A DNA stretch of 16,657 nt from SCQX01 sp035720945 (lineage in GTDB: Bacteria; Pseudomonadota; Gammaproteobacteria; Burkholderiales; Burkholderiaceae_B): contig DASTNK010000103.1 of assembly GCA_035720945.1 (NCBI GenBank), positions 1 through 16,657 on the forward strand. The letters are read 5' to 3'. Both the position numbers and the translations under genes were made by a program. Positions within the stretch are counted from its first letter, which is position 1. Every line of letters begins with the position of its first letter. Positions 13,011-16,657 of this stretch are shown here, in pieces. Below the pieces are notes generated by a model. That model searched no databases. It was not told the origin of the DNA and saw only the letters and a program-made list of their open reading frames with translations.

Positions 13011-14207
13011 ATGACTTCCTCGCCCCCGTCGCCCCTGTTTTCGCAGCGCGCGCGCAAACTCACCGGTTCCGCCATCCGTGAAATCCTGAAAATCACGCAG
13101 CGCCCCGACATCATTTCGTTTGCCGGCGGTTTGCCGGCGCCGCAGGGGTTCCCGGTTGAGGAACTCCATACGGCCTTCGATCGCGTCCTGAGCTCCTCGG
13201 CGCAGGTCGGCCTGCAGTACGGCCCCACGGAAGGGTATCAACCCTTGCGGGAATGGGTGGCGCAAGACATGGTGGCGCGTGGCGCCGAGGTGTCTCCCGA
13301 GGAAGTGCTCATCGTGTCCGGCTCGCAGCAGGCGCTAGACTTGCTGGGCAAGCTGTTCATCGATCCGGGCAGCAAGATCCTGATCGAAGCCCCCAGTTAC
13401 CTGGGCGCCATCCAGTCATTCTCGCTGTTCGAACCCGAATACCGGGCGATACCCACCGATGGTGGCGGTCTGATTCCCGACGGGCTCACCGATGACTGCG
13501 TGCGGGGCGCGCGGTTCGTCTATGCGCTGCCCAATTTCCAGAACCCCACCGGCCTGACACTGAGCCTGGAGCGGCGCCGCGCGCTGGTGGCGCGCTGCGC
13601 CGCGGCGGGTCTGCCCATTGTCGAGGACGACCCGTACGGTGATTTGCGCTACGCGGGCGTCGCACAACCCTCCCTGCTGAACCTGGGGCGCGAAGCCGGC
13701 GCCACCGTGATCCGCATGGGCACGTTTTCCAAGGTGCTGTCGCCGGGCCTGCGCCTCGGCTACATCGTGGCGCCGCGCCCCCTCATCGCCAAGCTGGCCC
13801 AGATCAAGCAGGCCACCGATCTGCATACGGCGATGCTGACGCAGATGGCGGTGTACGAAACCGTGAAGAATGGCTTCCTGGCCCGGCACCTGCCGGGTAT
13901 CCGCGAGCTGTACAAGAATCAGTGCGGCCACATGCTCGATGCCATGGCGCGCGATTTCCCGGATTCCGCAACCTGGACACGCCCGGAAGGCGGCATGTTC
14001 ATCTGGGTCACCCTGGCGCCGCACCTTGACGCCGGCCAGTTGCTCCAGACCGCCGTGGAACGCAAAGTGGCATTCGTGCCGGGTGCGCCATTCTTCGCTG
14101 GCGTGGTGCCGCAACTCAATACGCTGCGCCTGAGTTTCGTCACTGTGCCCGAGCCGAAGATTCGCGAAGGCATCGCCACGCTGGGTCGGTTGCTCAAGGA
14201 AGCCTGA
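13011..14207 (+). CDS. PLP-dependent class I/II aminotransferase (2-aminoadipate/LysN or MocR-domain type)
   Basis: A 398-residue fold-type I aminotransferase. The PLP-binding residues are visible: SGSQQALDLLGKLF (103-116) for phosphate contacts, N178 in FQNPTG, D206 and Y209 in VEDDPYGDLRY, the Schiff-base lysine K241 in GTFSKVLSPGLRLGYI and the carboxylate-binding R373 in NTLRLSF. There is no helix-turn-helix domain, so it is an enzyme, not a MocR regulator. Close relatives are annotated as 2-aminoadipate or broad aromatic/branched-chain aminotransferases. Lying behind the ddp operon, it might process amino acids released from imported peptides, but the family acts on L-amino acids and D-alanine use is not shown. 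The upstream ribosome site is weak (AGGA close to the ATG). ubiA follows 32 nt later. Confidence 0.9.
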   Translation: MTSSPPSPLFSQRARKLTGSAIREILKITQRPDIISFAGGLPAPQGFPVEELHTAFDRVLSSSAQVGLQYGPTEGYQPLREWVAQDMVARGAEVSPEEVLIVSGSQQALDLLGKLFIDPGSKILIEAPSYLGAIQSFSLFEPEYRAIPTDGGGLIPDGLTDDCVRGARFVYALPNFQNPTGLTLSLERRRALVARCAAAGLPIVEDDPYGDLRYAGVAQPSLLNLGREAGATVIRMGTFSKVLSPGLRLGYIVAPRPLIAKLAQIKQATDLHTAMLTQMAVYETVKNGFLARHLPGIRELYKNQCGHMLDAMARDFPDSATWTRPEGGMFIWVTLAPHLDAGQLLQTAVERKVAFVPGAPFFAGVVPQLNTLRLSFVTVPEPKIREGIATLGRLLKEA

Positions 14208-14239
14208 GATCGTTTCGCGCGTTCCGTCGCGATTGTTTT

Positions 14240-15193
14240 ATGACTTCCGCTTCAAATTCCCCTTCGTCGAGTCACCAACTCGATGCATCCATTCCCGACC
14301 TGTCGGACATGCGGCCGGACGACTGGGTCGAGCATTGGTTGCCTCGCTCGTGGGGGCCGTACGCCCGGCTATGCCGGCTCGATCGGCCGGTCGGTACCTG
14401 GCTGACGCTGTTGCCATGCCTGGCGGCGGTGGTGCAGGCGGCCGACGGGTGGCCGGCATTGTTCAGGCTGTTCATTTTTTCCCTGGGCGCCCTGCTGATG
14501 CGCGGAGTGGGATGCACCATCAACGACATCTGGGACCGCGATTTCGACCTGAAGGTTGAGCGCACGCGCTTCAGGCCGCTGACCAGTGGCCAGGTCACGC
14601 TGCGCGCGGCGGTGGTGTTCCTGTTCGCCCAGCTTGCCGTGTGCGCCCTGCTGCTGCTGACCATCAATGCGTACAGCCGGTGGCTGGCGGTCGCACTGGT
14701 GCCCATCGTCATCATCTATCCTTTGTGCAAGCGCTTCACCTACTGGCCGCAGGTCGTGCTGGGCATAGGTTTCAACTGGGGCATGCTGATGGCCTGGTCC
14801 GACACACAGAACGTGGTCCCGCTGGCGGCGGTGGCAATGTGGGTCGGCGCGGTGCTGTGGCAGGTGGGCTACGACTCCATCTATGCCTACGTGGATGTGC
14901 GCGATGATCGCATGCTGGGCCTGCATTCCACGGCCATGCGCTTCGCCGACCGTGGCAAGCGGTGGATCACCGGCTTCTACGTGGCGACGGTCGTGTTGTG
15001 GTTGTACGCCGGCATCGCGCTGAACATGGGTTGGGGCTATTTCATCGTGCTCGCGGTCATCACCGGTCATTTCATCTGGCAGATGCGCCTTTTCAGCCTC
15101 GAGCGTCCCGATCGGAATTTCATGCTGTTCCGCGCCAATATCTGGGTGGGCGTGCTGCTGCTGGTGGCCGCCCTGGCGGGCACGGTGATTTAG
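14240..15193 (+). CDS. ubiA: 4-hydroxybenzoate polyprenyltransferase
   Basis: A 317-residue integral membrane protein that prenylates 4-hydroxybenzoate in ubiquinone synthesis. The first Asp-rich motif binding Mg-diphosphate is NDIWDRDFD (95-103), followed by RTRFRPLTSG. The second is YAYVDVRDDRMLG (215-227), with D219, D222 and D223. About eight to nine membrane helices are visible. CRLDRPVGTWLTLLPCL near residue 45-61 is the usual UbiA start. The N-terminus is some 25 residues longer than E. coli UbiA and is Ser-rich, so a later start is possible, although no internal ATG has a better context. It lies 32 nt behind the aminotransferase and may be co-transcribed with it. Confidence 0.96.
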   Translation: MTSASNSPSSSHQLDASIPDLSDMRPDDWVEHWLPRSWGPYARLCRLDRPVGTWLTLLPCLAAVVQAADGWPALFRLFIFSLGALLMRGVGCTINDIWDRDFDLKVERTRFRPLTSGQVTLRAAVVFLFAQLAVCALLLLTINAYSRWLAVALVPIVIIYPLCKRFTYWPQVVLGIGFNWGMLMAWSDTQNVVPLAAVAMWVGAVLWQVGYDSIYAYVDVRDDRMLGLHSTAMRFADRGKRWITGFYVATVVLWLYAGIALNMGWGYFIVLAVITGHFIWQMRLFSLERPDRNFMLFRANIWVGVLLLVAALAGTVI

Positions 15194-15221
15194 AGATCCT
15201 CCGAACAAGTCGTCGCGCCAT

Positions 15222-15260
15222 GCCTGATTTCTGCAGTAGCATATGTGGCAGACATCAGGC
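15222..15260 (+). other. stem-loop after ubiA (possible weak terminator)
   Basis: GCCTGATTTCTGC (15222-15234) pairs with GCAGACATCAGGC (15248-15260), a 13-bp stem with one mismatch and a 13-nt loop. Ten or so bases later there is a broken T-run (TTCCTTTTCT). It may end the ubiA transcript inefficiently or act in the leader of the next gene. Confidence 0.4.
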
Positions 15261-15394
15261 CCTGACGTTCCCGTTCCTTTTCTAAAGAGCACATGGCCCG
15301 ACGTGTCGGAGGGTATCGGCGCGTCGGCACCCCGGGGGGCGCGATATGCCGCCGACTGGCCCCGGCGCTCAACAAACAGAAAGGAGACAGGCTC

Positions 15395-16657
15395 ATGGCG
15401 GATCAAGGCCCGGAACAGGCGGATCTGGAAGTCGACTACATCATCGTGGGGGCTGGGTCTGCCGGCTGTCTGCTGGCGAACAGGCTCTCAGCGGACCCAT
15501 CGCGCAAGGTGTTGCTGCTTGAAGCGGGCGGGCGCGATGACTGGCGCTGGATCCATATTCCGGTGGGCTATCTGTACTGCATCGGCAATCCGCGCACTGA
15601 CTGGTGTTATCGCACGCGCCCCGATCCGGGCATCAACAACCGTGTGCTCGGTTACCCGCGTGGGCGAGTGCTGGGCGGCAGTTCGTCCATCAACGGAATG
15701 ATCTACATGCGTGGCCAGGCCGCCGATTACGATGGCTGGGCGGCACTGGGCAACACGGGCTGGTCATGGAGCGACGTGCTGCCGGTGTTCAAGCAGGTCG
15801 AAGACCACTATGCCGGCGAAAGCGAATTCCATGGCGCCTCGGGCACCTGGCGGGTGGAACAGCAGCGCCTGTCCTGGCCGATTCTCGATGCGTTCCGCGA
15901 GGCTGCGGCGCAGGCGGGAATCCGCAAAGTCACGGACTTCAATCGCGGCGACAACGAGGGGTGCGGCTATTTTGAAGTGAACCAGCGTCAGGGGGTGCGC
16001 TGGACCTCGGCCAAGGCGTTCCTGCATCCCGTTGCCAATCGCGCCAACCTCACGGTGTTGACGGATGCGCAGGCGCAGGGCCTGGTGCTGTCGGGGCGGC
16101 GCGCCGAGGGGGTGCGCTTCACTCATGGCGGGCAGTCCAAGTTCGCGCGCGCCCGCGCCGAGGTGATTCTGTCCACGGGATCCATCGGGTCGGCGCAGTT
16201 GCTGCAGCTCTCGGGCATCGGCCACGGCCCGCTGCTCCAATCCCTGGGTATTCCGGTCGTGCATGACCTGAAAGGGGTGGGGGAGAACCTGCAGGATCAC
16301 CTGCAGTTGCGCCTGATCTATCGCGTGCAGGGCGCGAAAACCCTGAACACCATGGCCAATTCGCTATGGGGCAAGGCCGTGATGGGCTTGCAGTATGTGT
16401 TCCAGAAACGGGGGCCATTGACGATGGCGCCTTCGCAGATGGGGGCGTTCGCGCGTTCCGATGCGCAACGATCGCGCGCCAACCTGGAATATCACGTGCA
16501 GCCCTTGTCGTTGGAAAAATTCGGCGACACGCTGCACGACTTCCCCGCCTTCACCGCGTCGGTCTGCAATCTGCAGCCGTCCAGCCGCGGCCACGTCCAC
16601 ATCACGTCGTCCAACCCGCAAGAGGCGCCGGCCATCCTGTGCAACTATCTGCAGACG
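15395..16657 (+). CDS. GMC-family FAD oxidoreductase (choline/alcohol dehydrogenase-like), C-terminus cut by window edge
   Basis: The frame is open from ATG 15395 (AGGAG at 15381-15385) to the window edge, giving 421 residues and no stop. YIIVGAGSAGCLLANRLSAD (15-34) is the FAD-binding fold, LLLEAGG follows at 40-46, GMC signature 1 is PRGRVLGGSSSINGMIYMRG (88-107) and signature 2 is GSIGSAQLLQLSGIG (262-276). GVGENLQDHLQ confirms the family. The catalytic His and second His/Asn near the C-terminus lie outside the window, as does about a quarter of the usual 530-550 residues. Close relatives oxidise choline, polyethylene glycol or medium-chain alcohols and pass electrons to the quinone pool; the substrate here is not assignable. 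It starts 201 bp after ubiA and probably has its own promoter. Confidence 0.94.
   Translation, partial: MADQGPEQADLEVDYIIVGAGSAGCLLANRLSADPSRKVLLLEAGGRDDWRWIHIPVGYLYCIGNPRTDWCYRTRPDPGINNRVLGYPRGRVLGGSSSINGMIYMRGQAADYDGWAALGNTGWSWSDVLPVFKQVEDHYAGESEFHGASGTWRVEQQRLSWPILDAFREAAAQAGIRKVTDFNRGDNEGCGYFEVNQRQGVRWTSAKAFLHPVANRANLTVLTDAQAQGLVLSGRRAEGVRFTHGGQSKFARARAEVILSTGSIGSAQLLQLSGIGHGPLLQSLGIPVVHDLKGVGENLQDHLQLRLIYRVQGAKTLNTMANSLWGKAVMGLQYVFQKRGPLTMAPSQMGAFARSDAQRSRANLEYHVQPLSLEKFGDTLHDFPAFTASVCNLQPSSRGHVHITSSNPQEAPAILCNYLQT

Noticed and set aside
14369..15406. A 345-codon minus-strand frame opposite ubiA
   Set aside because: Antisense shadow of ubiA; no motifs, composition typical of shadow frames.

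Overview
The window looks like a chromosomal segment of a GC-rich betaproteobacterium. The gene content fits Burkholderiales, probably Alcaligenaceae (Bordetella/Achromobacter/Pusillimonas-like): a Tat-exported high-potential iron-sulfur protein, betaproteobacterial UbiA, many LysR-type regulators and dipeptide ABC genes. This placement rests on protein style and base composition only. I see no rRNA, tRNA, CRISPR array, insertion sequence or phage gene. No gap between genes exceeds 300 bases.

Region 1 (1-2460) is redox-related. On the minus strand a HugZ-like FMN-binding split-barrel protein, cut by the window edge, lies downstream of a two-dinucleotide-fold FAD/NAD(P)H oxidoreductase of the NDH-2 type. 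Divergent from these is a small Tat-exported HiPIP electron carrier, followed by a strong intrinsic terminator.

Region 2 (2461-4495) is a divergent pair: a DMT/EamA-family permease (minus) and a LysR-type regulator (plus). Their AT-rich shared intergenic region carries two copies of the dyad TTTTC-N6-GAAAA exactly 42 bp apart, flanking a perfect TTGACA on the permease strand. This is a convincing candidate operator.

Region 3 (4496-6329) holds a phosphinothricin/methionine-sulfoximine-type GNAT acetyltransferase and a 2OG-Fe(II) oxygenase on the minus strand. They are followed by a 65-codon plus-strand remnant that matches only the first approximately 40 residues of a GlxA/GbdR-type AraC-family regulator. 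The full regulator is missing.

Region 4 (6330-12993) is a complete ddpXABCDF-type operon: a VanX/DdpX-like D-Ala-D-Ala dipeptidase with a GTG start, a family-5 periplasmic binding protein, two permeases and two ATPases. The genes are tightly coupled except for a 289-bp gap after ddpX, a hairpin after ddpA and an 86-bp gap before ddpD. The expected logic is import of (D-Ala-)dipeptides and cleavage to D-alanine in the cytoplasm.

Region 5 (13011-16657) has a stand-alone class I/II PLP aminotransferase that may act on amino acids delivered by the transporter, then ubiA (ubiquinone synthesis), and finally a GMC-family FAD alcohol/choline-dehydrogenase-like enzyme that runs off the right edge.
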